Part shown: in pieces, positions 1 to 8,257 of the stretch
Position numbering within the stretch: the first letter of the stretch is position 1
How the letters are laid out: every line of letters starts with the position of its first letter
Source: Streptomyces flavotricini
GTDB taxonomy: Bacteria > Actinomycetota > Actinomycetes > Streptomycetales > Streptomycetaceae
Length of the DNA: 64,000 bases
Reading direction: 5' to 3'
Assembly (NCBI RefSeq): GCF_020639365.1
Contig: NZ_JAINUL010000001.1
Span: 67,746 to 131,745 of the forward strand
The notes under the pieces: model-generated
The model's input: only the letters and a program-made list of their open reading frames with translations
The model's database searches: none
What the model was told of the DNA's origin: nothing
Position numbers and translations under genes: made by a program

Positions 1-21
1 GAACCCGCCCCGCCGACACCC

Positions 22-648
22 GTGCACTTCCCCGCCGCCGCAGCAGCACTGGAGGCCATCAACCAGTCCGTAAGAGACGCGCAGCAGTCCTCCGCGCAAA
101 CCCCGCTGCCCGCGGCGGGTGCCGGCCCGCACCCGGCCCTGACCGCGCTCCTGATGCTGCGCGAGATCCGCGAACAGCTCGCCGGCTGGGAGAGCGGCCT
201 GATCGAAACCGCCCGCGAACAAGGAGCCAGCTGGGCCGACCTCGCCGGTCCCCTCGGCGTCGCCAGCCGCCAGGCAGCCGAACGCCGCTACCTCCGGCTG
301 CGCCCCGGCAAGGCCGGGAGTACCGGCGAGGAACGCGTCCAGGCCACCCGCGACACCCGCGCCGCCGACCGCACCGTCACCGCCTGGGCCCGCGACAACG
401 CCGCCGACCTGCGCCGCCTCGCCGGCCAGATCACCGCCCTCACCGGCCTGCCCGCCAGCGCCCGGAGTGCCGTCGAGGACCTGAACGCAGCCCTCGGCGA
501 CAACGATGCCGCCCGCCTCGTGCGTCCCCTGACCGACACCCGGCCCCACCTGAGGCCCGAGGACACCGCACTCGCCGAAGACATCGACGCCATGACCCGC
601 CACACCCAACAGCTCCGGCAGGACACCCACGACCAGCGCAGCACGTGA
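22..648 (+). CDS. HTH regulator-like protein, possibly linked to small heat-shock control
   Basis: No enzyme motif is present. The middle of the protein has a helix-turn-helix-like stretch: GASWADLAGPLGVASRQAAE (about residues 69-88), followed by a basic RRYLRLRP. The N-terminal part is Ala-rich and the C-terminal half is predicted helical and charged. From memory, Streptomyces proteins of this type are labelled Hsp18 transcriptional regulators; that name is recalled, not shown here, although an hsp18-type gene does lie at 21277. The first start codon in the window is GTG at 22, only 21 bases from the edge, so the true start may lie outside. Function as a DNA-binding protein is inference. Confidence 0.6.
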   Translation: MHFPAAAAALEAINQSVRDAQQSSAQTPLPAAGAGPHPALTALLMLREIREQLAGWESGLIETAREQGASWADLAGPLGVASRQAAERRYLRLRPGKAGSTGEERVQATRDTRAADRTVTAWARDNAADLRRLAGQITALTGLPASARSAVEDLNAALGDNDAARLVRPLTDTRPHLRPEDTALAEDIDAMTRHTQQLRQDTHDQRST

Positions 649-1044
649 CCCGCCTCGAAATCCCTTCTCCAACGCACCAGAAGCACCGCCCCAGGCTTAT
701 GTCGCCCCCGGTAGACCCCACACCCTCGCCCGCTGCGTCGCTGGAGGGAGCCTGCACTTCCGGTCCCCTGTGGGGCCGATACAGCACGAGGCACAACACG
801 ACGGGCCTCCGGGGCAGCCGTGCCCGCACCCCTCGTTCAAAGAACCGGCCAGCCCGAAAGGCAAAGTTCCAGGCCCAGCGGGACGCGCCATGTCCACCCC
901 GGTCCCCCGCTCGCCCCCTGCCAGTGCTCGGCGTCTATCCGGCCCGCACCACCCGGCGTGGCGGGAGCACCAGACCGTTCGACTGAACGAGCACGAACCG
1001 GCCCACTTCTTCCCTTCTGGAATCGAACAGAATTACGTTCACAG
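649..1044. other. Intergenic stretch without a supported gene
   Basis: Every reading frame here gives only low-complexity Arg/Pro/Gly-rich translations without a recognisable domain. I see no clear promoter or strong hairpin. Confidence 0.5.
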
Positions 1045-1404
1045 GTGACCGATCAGACTTCCTTCCCCGACGACCTCCTTCACCTCCAGGAACGCCTCCA
1101 CCGGGCCCATGCCGAGCACCGCGCCTACTTGGCGGCACTGCCCTGGAGCGTGGAACCCATGAAGGGCTGGGCGCGCGGTGAGCGGTACTCCCACCGCGGG
1201 GACGTGCCCGACAGTCCGGGCTGGAGCGACGAGCAGAAGGCGACGGTCGACCGAATGTGGGCCGAGCTGCGGGTGCTGTCGAGCGCGGTGGTCGACCATC
1301 CCTACTGGAAGACCATTCCCGCCGAGGTCCTGGTGAACAGACGCATGGAGCTGAAGCGGCAGGCCCTCCCCCACGAACCAGGCGACACACCCGAAGCGCC
1401 GTAG
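1045..1404 (+). CDS. Hypothetical protein, about 119 residues
   Basis: The reading frame is open from 820, but the part before 1045 is low-complexity. Protein-like composition starts at the GTG at 1045 (VTDQTSFPDDLLHLQERLHR). The product is soluble, acidic and helical, with an Arg/His-rich first helix and a central GWARGERYSHRGDVPDSPGW segment. There is no signal peptide, membrane segment or known motif. It looks like one of the small uncharacterised proteins common in Streptomyces accessory regions. It stands alone on the plus strand, upstream of a tRNA-like remnant. No function is assigned. Confidence 0.55.
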   Translation: MTDQTSFPDDLLHLQERLHRAHAEHRAYLAALPWSVEPMKGWARGERYSHRGDVPDSPGWSDEQKATVDRMWAELRVLSSAVVDHPYWKTIPAEVLVNRRMELKRQALPHEPGDTPEAP

Positions 1405-1653
1405 CCGTCATGCCGGAGCCCCTCACCGGCTCGTCTTCACGACGGCCGCGAGGCCGCCGTCCGCAGTGGCGGGGTCCGGTAGCGCTCACGGACGGTGGTG
1501 CTCGCGTGGTCGCGCCAGTCCCTGCACAGCTCCTTGAACTCGCGCCGCCGTTCCACCAGAAGGAGGCGCAGCCGAGTACCCGCTCGGCTGGGCTGCTCTC
1601 CCGGGCGACCAGCCGCTGCATCGTCGCGCGGAGCCGTAGGGTTCGGGACGGAT

Positions 1654-1723
1654 GGGGCCGTAGCGCAGGGTCGACTCGCGGCCTTCACAGCCGAGGACGC
1701 CGGTTCGAATCCGGCCGGACCCG
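1654..1723 (+). pseudogene. Degenerate tRNA-like element with intact 3' half
   Basis: The T arm is perfect: stem GCCGG (1699-1703), loop TTCGAAT, stem CCGGC (1711-1715). It is followed by a 3' acceptor strand CGGACCC (1716-1722) that pairs with GGGGCCG (1654-1660) except for one G-A mismatch. The anticodon stem has four good pairs around loop CTTCACA (1683-1689), which would read anticodon TCA. The D arm does not pair in the standard register. An intact 3' half with a decayed 5' half fits an old integration site left by a mobile element, or a dead tRNA. Confidence 0.4.
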
Positions 1724-1780
1724 CCCCTCCTGCACGAGTGGAGCCCGCCGCCATCTTGACCGAGAGGCTCGGTGCGGTGG

Positions 1781-2013
1781 TCACTGCGATACGCGGCGGG
1801 CGTAGCGTTCGTGGGCCGATGGGCGTGTGCAGCCCAGCGCGAAGCTCGTGCGCTGGCAGCCCGTACGGTCCTCGACGGCGAGCGGGAGAGCGGAGATGGC
1901 CGCCCCCATCGGCAAGACCTGCGGGAGGACGCCGGCTGATCGGCGGCGTGCGCCATGGCGGGCAGGGACAGGGCGAGAGCAGCGGCCGCCACGACGGCCC
2001 GCATCATGATCAT
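1781..2013 (-). pseudogene. Remnant of a secreted HNH nuclease (GmrSD C-terminal type), N-terminal part only
   Basis: On the minus strand the frame starting at 2013 encodes a clean signal peptide (MRAVVAAAALALSLPAMAHA). It then turns into Arg/Ser-rich nonsense. The neighbouring frame continues with AISALPLAVEDRTGCQRTSF, which resembles the start of the mature domain in secreted Streptomyces HNH-family proteins. The match to that family is from memory. A one-base frameshift near 1920 separates the two parts, and the sequence stops making sense after about 1840, so the catalytic HNH half is missing. Confidence 0.5.
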
Positions 2014-2426
2014 CGCAAGGCGGTTCTATCCGCCCCCACCTCGTCAAGAACAAGGCGCGGAGCCGGGGTTAAGCTGCCAAGGGGCCATGTTTCACCGGCG
2101 AAATGCCACTGCTGTGCCTGTACGCGTCCTCCCCCAACGCCGGACGAGGTCAGGCGCCCGGGATGCCTCGCCGATCGCCATCAGGCTCGCCTCGAAGCAC
2201 CCACGAGTACCCGAGGCGCGAAAGGCCGCAACCGGCTCGGGGGGAGAGCCGATCGGGGCGGGCCCGGGCCAGCCGGGGATTCCCCGTCCGCCCCGAGGCA
2301 GGTGTGAATTTTGGTGAGAGCCCTCGACCCCCGCACCGCGTCACGCCTCACGGGTGGCTGCCCGGGATCGCCGCGGCCGGATCCGTGCGGGGCGCTCCAC
2401 GCCGTCCAGGAGACGCCGCGGACATC

Positions 2427-2461
2427 CCGGCCCTGCCGCCGAGTTTCGGAGGCAGGGCCGG
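2427..2461 (-). terminator. Hairpin downstream of the 2485-2706 gene
   Basis: A perfect 11-bp inverted repeat (2427-2437 with 2451-2461) is extended by a 4-bp inner stem around a GTT loop. It lies 23 bases past the stop of the minus-strand membrane gene. No T-run is obvious, which is usual in high-GC actinobacteria. Confidence 0.6.
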
Positions 2462-2484
2462 ATACGTGCCCGCCCGCGCCAGCC

Positions 2485-2706
2485 TCACCGCTCCCCGCGG
2501 CTCCCCGCAAGGCGTCCCCGCTGAGGGCTGCCCGCACGGGTCCAGTCGGCGAACCACCAGGCTGCGGTGACCACGGCAGCCCAGAGCAGCCCTTGCAGCA
2601 AAGCTTTAGGCCACGCCGCCGACTCACCCCATCGCTCGACTCCCGTCAGCACCCCCCAGGCCACCACGAGGACCACGGCCGTACGCACACGTCGATGCTT
2701 GAACAT
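2485..2706 (-). CDS. Small two-helix membrane protein
   Basis: The product has about 73 residues with two hydrophobic segments: RTAVVLVVAWGVLTGV near the N-terminus and a central LLQGLLWAAVVTAAWWFADW. A basic tail follows (RAGSPQRGRLAGSRGER). The ATG at 2706 is preferred; a GTG two codons upstream (2712) is possible. This pattern is frequent among small unnamed Streptomyces membrane proteins. It is monocistronic, with a hairpin just downstream. No function can be given. Confidence 0.65.
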   Translation of the reverse strand: MFKHRRVRTAVVLVVAWGVLTGVERWGESAAWPKALLQGLLWAAVVTAAWWFADWTRAGSPQRGRLAGSRGER

Positions 2707-2869
2707 GCGCACAACCTGCCCCGGACACCGATGGCCAACAGAGATCAGTGCGCCATTTTCGGAGCAGGCCGTGGTGAAAATTGCGCTGATGCCCCTGCTG
2801 GCCGCATAGAGCCGCGGATCCCGGTCAGGTGCGGGGGTGAGGACCGACTACGCGAACGGAGGCATGACG

Positions 2870-3127
2870 ATGGACTGGCGTCACCGAGCGGCTTGCCGCG
2901 AGGAAGACCCGGACTTGTTCTTCCCCATCGGGAGCAGCGGCCCAGCCCTGCTCCAAATCGAAGAGGCCAAGGTGGTGTGCCGCCGGTGCCCGGTCTTGGA
3001 GCGCTGCTTGGAGTGGGCTCTCGAAGGGGGCATGGACATGGGCGTGTGCGGAGGCCTCACCGAGGAGGAACGGCGCGCCGTCAAACGCCGCAGGGCCCGG
3101 GAAGCACGGGCTCGCCTCCACTCCTGA
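2870..3127 (+). CDS. WhiB-family iron-sulfur transcription factor
   Basis: WhiB-like (Wbl) proteins carry a [4Fe-4S] cluster and control development, antibiotic resistance or redox stress by binding the primary sigma factor. The four cluster cysteines are visible at residues 9, 37, 40 and 46 (C, then CxxC, then C five residues later). The basic tail (KRRRAREARAR) fits the DNA-binding end. The usual GVWGG turn is changed to GVCGG, which puts a fifth cysteine at residue 60. The start was chosen at the ATG at 2870 because GGAGG (2858-2862) lies 7 bases before it and MDWRHRAAC is a typical family start. Two in-frame starts lie slightly upstream (2837, 2864). Length (85 aa) is normal. Confidence 0.9.
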   Translation: MDWRHRAACREEDPDLFFPIGSSGPALLQIEEAKVVCRRCPVLERCLEWALEGGMDMGVCGGLTEEERRAVKRRRAREARARLHS

Positions 3128-3295
3128 CCACGCCTGCCCTCGGAGCCCGTCCGGCAGGTTCACTCCACGCCGAGACAGCGGCGGCACCTACGAACGCTGT
3201 GGGCCGTCCCCGCGCCCGGCGCGGTCGCCGCGGATAGGGCCCACTCGTCCCGCGGCAACCGCTGCGCAGACGCGGTATCAAGGCAGCCATTCCCG

Positions 3296-3463
3296 AGAAG
3301 CCACCGCCGACCTGAGACCTCTGCGGCAATCCAAGAACCTCACTCCCACCGCCGCGGCACGCCACTTCGGCGTCTGGCCGGCCACCATCTCCACCCTCGA
3401 ACGAGAGCGCGCCGAGACGACGGCCCCGCCCACGCTTGCCGGGACTGGCTCCAGGCCGCCTGA
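3296..3463 (+). pseudogene. C-terminal remnant of an HTH protein or transposase
   Basis: One frame reads LRPLRQSKNLTPTAAARHFG followed by VWPATISTLERERAE, a recognition-helix-like stretch. After a frameshift near 3440 it ends ACRDWLQAA-stop. I recall this ending from a common Streptomyces transposase or mobile-element protein, but cannot name the family. There is no start, so only a fragment survives. Confidence 0.4.
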
Positions 3464-3487
3464 CCACCGAGCAGAGTTCGAAGCTCC

Positions 3488-3997
3488 TCACGCGGGAGCC
3501 GAGGGAGCTCCCGCGCCCGGAAGCCGGTTCGCCACCAAAAGCGCCTCGGCAGCCGTCAGAGCGGCGTGCGCAGTGCGGCAGCCGGTGAGGACGTACGGGG
3601 TGTAAAGGCAGCTCTCCAGCTCCGCCCGCTGCGCGGCATCGTGGGGAGCGACCAGGGTCCTGCGGCGCGCCGCCCGCACCTGGCTCACCTGCTGGCGCAG
3701 GACGAACGGGGACGGGTACAGCGCCGTTGCGGGGGGCGGGGCCGGGGCGGTGCGGGCGCGTTCGATCTCCGCGCGCACCGCCCGCTCCGTGCGGTCGCCG
3801 CCGGGCGGGCCGCAGACGTCATCGCGCAGGCCCATCACCACCTGAGCCGTGAGCTCCCGTGGCAGGCCAGCGGCACGGGCCGCGCTGTCGAGGATCCGGT
3901 GCGCGACCGTGACCGTGCACGGGACCAGCGCCATCAAAACCCCCACCGCCGGCCCGCCCTCGCCGACGCCGTGCGTGGCAAAGGCTGTACTGGTCAT
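3488..3997 (-). CDS. DUF5133-like hypothetical protein
   Basis: The protein has 169 residues. The N-terminal part has the helical run VTVAHRILDSAARAAGLPRE, resembling the ANTAR-like lead of some actinobacterial regulators. The C-terminal part (PSPFVLRQQVSQVRAARRRT, LYTPYVLTGCRTAHAALTAAE) matches what I recall of DUF5133. Between them is a Pro/Ala-rich linker. There is no signal peptide or membrane segment. The start is ATG at 3997. It is transcribed alone, opposite to its plus-strand upstream neighbours. The role is unknown; RNA- or protein-binding regulation is a guess. Confidence 0.65.
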   Translation of the reverse strand: MTSTAFATHGVGEGGPAVGVLMALVPCTVTVAHRILDSAARAAGLPRELTAQVVMGLRDDVCGPPGGDRTERAVRAEIERARTAPAPPPATALYPSPFVLRQQVSQVRAARRRTLVAPHDAAQRAELESCLYTPYVLTGCRTAHAALTAAEALLVANRLPGAGAPSAPA

Positions 3998-4386
3998 CTC
4001 GGGCTCCCTTGCTCACCCCTGCGGGCAGCAAGCCCCCTGTCTACAACCACACCCCACGTCCACCCGCTCCGGGCGGACATCACGCCGCCCGGAATGCTGC
4101 CTGCCGTTGACCGGACGTCAACCCGCCATCAACGCGTGCCCCTCGGAGATGAGCAGCCCTGTGCAGACGGTGCGCTGCTGGGACGGTGGTCGACCAGGCC
4201 GGTCCCTTGGGTCCCTGCCGGTCCGGTCCGACGCGACCGGGACGGCCGCCGATCTCGGAGGTGAGCAGGTCCCCTGCTGCGTCACGAGGACCGGCCCGGC
4301 CGATCCCGCACATATCTCCCAGCGACAGCCATCACCCCGTTCGTCGGCTTCGGGGAATCTGCGTGGCAGGAGGGCACGCACGCGGC
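3998..4386. other. Intergenic stretch, no supported gene
   Basis: Translations are Pro/Arg-rich without domains. The upstream region of the DUF5133-like gene and the downstream side of the small membrane gene meet here. Confidence 0.45.
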
Positions 4387-4420
4387 GGTGGGCCGCTCCC
4401 CGGTCGGGGAGCGGCCCACC
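4387..4420 (-). terminator. Strong hairpin terminator
   Basis: A perfect 15-bp stem (4387-4401 with 4406-4420) closes a GGTC loop. It lies 33 bases beyond the stop codon of the minus-strand gene 4453-4614. Confidence 0.75.
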
Positions 4421-4452
4421 ATGGCCTGTCGCCGCAACTTACGCAGGCCGCG

Positions 4453-4614
4453 CTACCAGCGGTACCAGCGGCCGCTGCTGCCCTTCGGACGGGCGACGAA
4501 CCCGATCAGCCACAGGACCAGGACCGCGATCGCGATCCACCAAAGGATCTTCACCGCGAAACCGGCGCCGAACAGGATCAGGATCAGCAGGAGAACCAGA
4601 AGCAGGGGAACCAT
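4453..4614 (-). CDS. Very small hydrophobic membrane protein (53 aa)
   Basis: The gene is short but well supported. ATG at 4614 has GGAGG nine bases upstream, the frame encodes two strongly hydrophobic stretches (VPLLLVLLLILILFGAGFAV and ILWWIAIAVLVLWLIGFVAR), and it ends GRWYRW-stop. A strong terminator follows. Small proteins of this shape are widespread in Streptomyces and usually annotated only as hydrophobic proteins. Two transmembrane helices with a short basic/aromatic tail are predicted. Function is unknown. Confidence 0.75.
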   Translation of the reverse strand: MVPLLLVLLLILILFGAGFAVKILWWIAIAVLVLWLIGFVARPKGSSGRWYRW

Positions 4615-4830
4615 AGTTATCAACCTCCGAAGCGTCGACTGCCCGCCTCTGCGACGGTCATGCGCTCGATTCTTACCCGGTTCTTATGCGTATGGCCGGG
4701 CAAGAGCGACGGTCGGCTACGACGTGGCGTAGCCGGTTCGCCCTGTCGGCGGCAAGGAGGGGGTTTGCGGTCGCCGGGCCGGAGCGGGCGAGCGGTCACG
4801 ACCAATCCGGTACCACACGAGGAGGTCCGG

Positions 4831-5256
4831 ATGCCGGGCACGGAGAAGACCACGGCACACGCCGAGCAGGCCAAGGGCAACGCCCGACAGGCCAAGGAAG
4901 ACGTCAAGGACACCTTCCGCCACTGCCACGCCCACACCCTGACACTTCAACCCCTTCTCGGGCCCCGACCCCTCCCCCGGGTCGGGGCCCGGTCGGTCCC
5001 GTCCCGGGCAAGCGCGGGCGCGCAGGCGCGATTGATACCACTGCCAGGCGGTAGGGCAGTGGTCGGCGCCAGGACGTGGGCGTGCCGCTATCGACTCCAC
5101 CTCCGTCAGATCCGGCACCTGCTGCGGGGTGGAGGTGCACAGTTCAGGACGGGACGAGCCCGGGAGGAGCGCGCCGTCGAGCAGCGCCGCCGCGGCTGGT
5201 GGTGGGGTGCCGATCCGGCACGACGCCATTTGCCATGCACGTGCCATAAAACCTAG
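4831..5256 (+). CDS. CsbD-like stress protein, shortened and reading through its terminator
   Basis: An excellent Shine-Dalgarno (GAGGAGG) precedes ATG 4831. The first 30 residues (EKTTAHAEQAKGNARQAKED then VKDTFRH) resemble the Lys/Ala/Gln-rich helical repeat of CsbD-family general-stress proteins, which normally have about 55-70 residues. Here the middle is missing and no stop follows FRH, so the frame runs through a strong hairpin (4960-4990) to 5256 with non-family sequence. Probably a decayed gene whose real coding part ends near 4925. Confidence applies to the CsbD-like origin of the N-terminus, not to the full frame. Confidence 0.45.
   Translation: MPGTEKTTAHAEQAKGNARQAKEDVKDTFRHCHAHTLTLQPLLGPRPLPRVGARSVPSRASAGAQARLIPLPGGRAVVGARTWACRYRLHLRQIRHLLRGGGAQFRTGRAREERAVEQRRRGWWWGADPARRHLPCTCHKT
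4960..4990 (+). terminator. GC-rich hairpin after the CsbD-like segment
   Basis: A perfect 12-bp stem (4960-4971 with 4979-4990) encloses a 7-base C-rich loop. Its place about 35 bases after the CsbD-like sequence suggests the ancestral terminator of that gene. Confidence 0.65.
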
Positions 5257-5299
5257 GGTCGGGCGGATTCTGATCATTGACACGGGAGTTCCCGCCGCC

Positions 5300-5935
5300 A
5301 TGCGCATTCACCGGCTCGCCAGCGTCACGACCACCAGCTTGCTCTGCCTCACGGCCCTGACCGCGTGCGGGAGCGGTGACGAGGGCGGATCCGTCGACGG
5401 GGCACTGGGCAACCAGGCACCCGCTAAGAACGGCGGCACCGGCGGCTCGGGAGGCTCCGACGGCGACGGAAAGGCCGGCGCACCGGGGCTGCCCAAGGCG
5501 GGCACGATGGCGAAGGCAGCGCAGATCGTCAACGCCTACGGCGCCTGCAACGACATCTCCACCGACCCGAAGGACGACGACTTCTTCCCCGGCGACGAAA
5601 CCTACGACCAGAAGTGGGGCGTCACCGAGCGCGGCGCCTGCGGCAAGGGCACCCGCATCTTCATGTTCAAAGACCTCAAGACCTTCCAGGCCACGTACAA
5701 GGCCGAACTCGACGCAGACCGCAAGGAAAGCCCGAACAAGGGCCACCGCGGCAAGTTCCTCCTCGGCCAGGACTTCGCCGTCCTGCCCGACCAGAAGCCC
5801 GTCATCCGCAACGCGATCAAGCCCGGCGGCCTCCTCATCCTCAACTGCCACCCCGACTTCAACCCTCCCAGCGGCTACCGTAAGGACCCCGCACTCGTGA
5901 AGGGCTGCGTCCTGACCGACTACTTCGAAGACTGA
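5300..5935 (+). CDS. Secreted lipoprotein of unknown function
   Basis: The 211-residue product begins with a basic N-terminus and a hydrophobic helix, ending in the lipobox LTAC followed by GSGDEGG. It should be lipid-anchored outside the membrane. A Gly/Ser/Asp-rich linker follows, then a globular domain with several cysteines (YGACNDIS, RGACGKG, LILNCHPD, KGCVLTDY) that could form two disulfides. The ATG at 5300 is chosen because it opens the signal peptide; the frame is open further upstream but low-complexity. No known domain is recognised. It is a single gene. Confidence 0.75.
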   Translation: MRIHRLASVTTTSLLCLTALTACGSGDEGGSVDGALGNQAPAKNGGTGGSGGSDGDGKAGAPGLPKAGTMAKAAQIVNAYGACNDISTDPKDDDFFPGDETYDQKWGVTERGACGKGTRIFMFKDLKTFQATYKAELDADRKESPNKGHRGKFLLGQDFAVLPDQKPVIRNAIKPGGLLILNCHPDFNPPSGYRKDPALVKGCVLTDYFED

Positions 5936-6071
5936 CCGGCCCCACGCACCGAGACGGTCGCGGTTCGTCGGAGGTAGGCCCCCGCCCGGCCGAGGCGGGA
6001 GGGACTGTGAAGAGAACGGGTCTGTTCCGTAGTCGGTGGTGACGGTGAGTGCTTGCCTCTGATCATCGAGC

Positions 6072-6305
6072 GTGCATGAGGCGAACACGCGTGTAGGAAC
6101 GGCGTTTTCGGGGTTGCCGGCGTTGGTCATCGAGGATGTGGCAGACGGTGGCGAGATAGTCCGGGTTTCGGCTCGGACCCGGGATGTTCCTGTTCCCTGT
6201 CCGGGGTGCGGGGTGGTGACGGGGAGGATCCACGGGTATCACGGCCGGACGGTGCGGGATGTTCCGGTCGACGGCCGGCAGGTCGTGGTCCGGAGTTATG
6301 CGACC
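6072..6305 (+). pseudogene. ISL3-family transposase, N-terminal fragment
   Basis: The frame reads FSGLPALVIEDVADGGEIVR, then VPCPGCGVVTGRIHGYHGRT and DVPVDGRQVVVRSY. This matches the N-terminal zinc-ribbon region of ISL3 transposases (CPxC, HGYHxR, DxPxxG). After about 6305 the resemblance ends abruptly, close to the stop of the convergent minus-strand gene. The rest of the transposase and the second CxxC are gone. Confidence 0.7.
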
Positions 6306-6370
6306 GGGCGTCCGCCCGGCTCACCCGGTCGCTGGCCGTGCCCGTGTCGTACGCCTCCGCCTGGGGTGGG

Positions 6371-6901
6371 TCAGTTTCTGCCCGTGCTCGTCGCGACCGG
6401 CTCCTGGAACGGTTCGAGGTCCGAAATCTCCGCCAGGGACAGATCCAGGGCCTCGTGGAGGAAGCGGACGATCGTCCAGTGCGGCAGGATGCCCTCGTCC
6501 ACCGGGCCGAATTCCGCGCAGTACAACGGAATCCAGCGCAGCGCCTCCTCGACGGCCCGCTCCCGGCCGGGGTCGGCCTGGTAGTCCTCGTACCCGATGC
6601 TGCGGTGGTGAATGAAGAAGCCCCCCGGGAGGCGCTCCTCGCACAGCGCCCGGTACTCGCGCGTCTGCAGGATGAGGAAGTGCCAGATCTCGTCGATGTC
6701 CTGCTCCACCGGGAGGAAGAGCCCGCCCAGGCGGTCCGGGTGCGCGGAGACCAGGTAGAGGTAGCGCATGCATTCCAGCACCTGGCGTTCGGCGTACGGA
6801 CGCCGTACGCCGGTGCGGCGCTGCGCATGGCGGACCGCTTCCTCGTGGAGCGGCTCCCCGAGGAGGGTGCGCAGCGCGTCGGGCGTCGTACGGGGGCTCA
6901 T
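6371..6901 (-). CDS. Putative RiPP-associated protein with a DxxWH motif (glycine-rich-domain-protein-like)
   Basis: The protein has 176 residues, is soluble and has no signal peptide. Residues 68-100 carry the pattern DIDEIWHFLILQTREYRALC and then GGFFIHH. This resembles the Asp-x-x-Trp-His ... Tyr ... Cys ... His-His core of DUF1399/glycine-rich domain-containing proteins. That resemblance is from motif memory only, and conserved His/Asp/Cys residues could bind a metal. The ATG overlaps the stop of the adenylate-forming enzyme by four bases (ATGA), so the two are translationally coupled. The tripeptide-repeat gene 8365-8517 lies upstream in the same transcription unit. A role in modifying that peptide is inference. 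Confidence 0.7.
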   Translation of the reverse strand: MSPRTTPDALRTLLGEPLHEEAVRHAQRRTGVRRPYAERQVLECMRYLYLVSAHPDRLGGLFLPVEQDIDEIWHFLILQTREYRALCEERLPGGFFIHHRSIGYEDYQADPGRERAVEEALRWIPLYCAEFGPVDEGILPHWTIVRFLHEALDLSLAEISDLEPFQEPVATSTGRN

Positions 6902-8226
6902 GCGCCTCCTCCTCGGGGGTCCGCAGCCGTCGGTTCCCGGCTGTCAGCGGTTGCCAGCCAGGCGTACTTGCCTGACGCGCCGATCGGCAGGTGGGCGGTG
7001 TGCTCGGTGCTGGAGGGTCGCCCGGTGAGGGCGGTCACCGCGGCGGCGAGCGCGGCGTCCCGGCCTTCGGCGGGCGGGCGCCCGTCGAAGGTGGTGTAGC
7101 GCAGCAGCGCCGCCGAGCCGGGGCCGCCGTGCGTTTCCAGGCGGTAGAGGAAGACCTCCGGCGCGACGGCGGCCACGCGGTCGTCGAGGTCGGCCTGGGC
7201 GACGGGCCCGTGCGGGGTCTCCAGCAGCTCCTTCTCGCGCCCGCAGAACGCGACGACCTTCGCCGGGTCGGCGCTGCCGTCCGAGGTGCGCACGCAGTCG
7301 CCCGAGCGGTAGCGCACCAGCGGCATGTACGGGTTGCGGATGCTGGTGACGATCAGGCTGTGGATGCCGCTGCCGGGGGCCACGGGGACGAGCTCGATGC
7401 CCATGCGGTCCAGGTACGGGTGGTAGCGGCCGTCCCGGTCGCTGTAGTACAGGTACCCCAGCTCGGTGCTGCCGAAGAGATCGATCACCGGTACCCCGAA
7501 CCGCTCGGCGAGGTAGCGGCGAACGTTGGCCGGGGTGTACTCGTACGCGGTGACGACGCTGGCCGGCCGCGGGAACGTCTCGGGGCTCCACAGACCGAAC
7601 TCCTCGGCCCGGCGCGCCAGGTGGGCAAGGTGGTAACCCGAGCAGTCCAGGTGGTAGTCGCCGTCGGGGTGCGCCTCGGAGACCTCGCGGATCTCGGCCA
7701 GCATCCGCTCGACGTCGGCCCTGTCCCACTGCCCGGGGTCCAGGCGCAGGTTGAGGTACATGGTGCGCTCGTCGAGCCGGCGGTCCTCCAGCGTCGGGGT
7801 GGCGACCGGTTCGGTGCCTTTGCGGCGGGCGTTGACGCGGGCCACATGCTCGGTGGCGAGGACGGTCGTCAGCGAGACCCGCCGGCAGCCGCCCGCCCAG
7901 GTCTTCGCCAGGTCCGGGTGTTCGCTCCACAGCCGGTAGTAGGAGCGCAGCAGGAAGTACGGGGGCCGGATGAGCTGCATCCGGGCGTGGTGTGTGCCGG
8001 TCGACCAGACGTACTCGGCTTCGCCGGCGGCCAGCGCGGCGGCCAGGCGCGGGGTCATCCAGTTCTCCGGAAAGCCCTGCGCCATCGCGGGCTTCTCGAG
8101 GATGGGGAACGCGTCCAGGTCGAGCGCGGGGCGGTAGAGGGGGATGTCCCGAATGCAGTCGAGGACGTCGGCGACCTTCAGGCCGTCCGACTGGGGGATG
8201 CCGGTCGGGGTGGATGTGCCGTCCAT
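6898..8226 (-). CDS. Adenylate-forming enzyme (PaaK / coenzyme F390 synthetase / LuxE-like)
   Basis: The ANL-type signature is visible in order: a phosphate-loop-like WSTGTHHARMQ (about residues 76-86), FGSTELGYLYY (253-263), RYRSGD (307-312) and GREKELLETPHG (331-342). Enzymes of this family activate a carboxylate as acyl-AMP and pass it to a thiol or amine. The length (about 442 aa) is normal. The ATG at 8226 is preferred because GGAAAG lies just upstream; a GTG at 8232 is possible. It sits between a small peptide gene with GCIS repeats and the coupled DxxWH gene. The substrate could be the peptide C-terminus or Asp/Glu side chains, or a small acid attached to it; this is inference. Confidence 0.75.
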   Translation of the reverse strand: MDGTSTPTGIPQSDGLKVADVLDCIRDIPLYRPALDLDAFPILEKPAMAQGFPENWMTPRLAAALAAGEAEYVWSTGTHHARMQLIRPPYFLLRSYYRLWSEHPDLAKTWAGGCRRVSLTTVLATEHVARVNARRKGTEPVATPTLEDRRLDERTMYLNLRLDPGQWDRADVERMLAEIREVSEAHPDGDYHLDCSGYHLAHLARRAEEFGLWSPETFPRPASVVTAYEYTPANVRRYLAERFGVPVIDLFGSTELGYLYYSDRDGRYHPYLDRMGIELVPVAPGSGIHSLIVTSIRNPYMPLVRYRSGDCVRTSDGSADPAKVVAFCGREKELLETPHGPVAQADLDDRVAAVAPEVFLYRLETHGGPGSAALLRYTTFDGRPPAEGRDAALAAAVTALTGRPSSTEHTAHLPIGASGKYAWLATADSREPTAADPRGGGA

Positions 8227-8257
8227 GGCCACTTTCCGTAGCGGGGCAGGGGGATGG

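Noticed and set aside
6991-8241. Long plus-strand frame opposite the adenylate-forming enzyme
   Set aside because: It is the antisense shadow of a gene with clear motifs and has no domain of its own.
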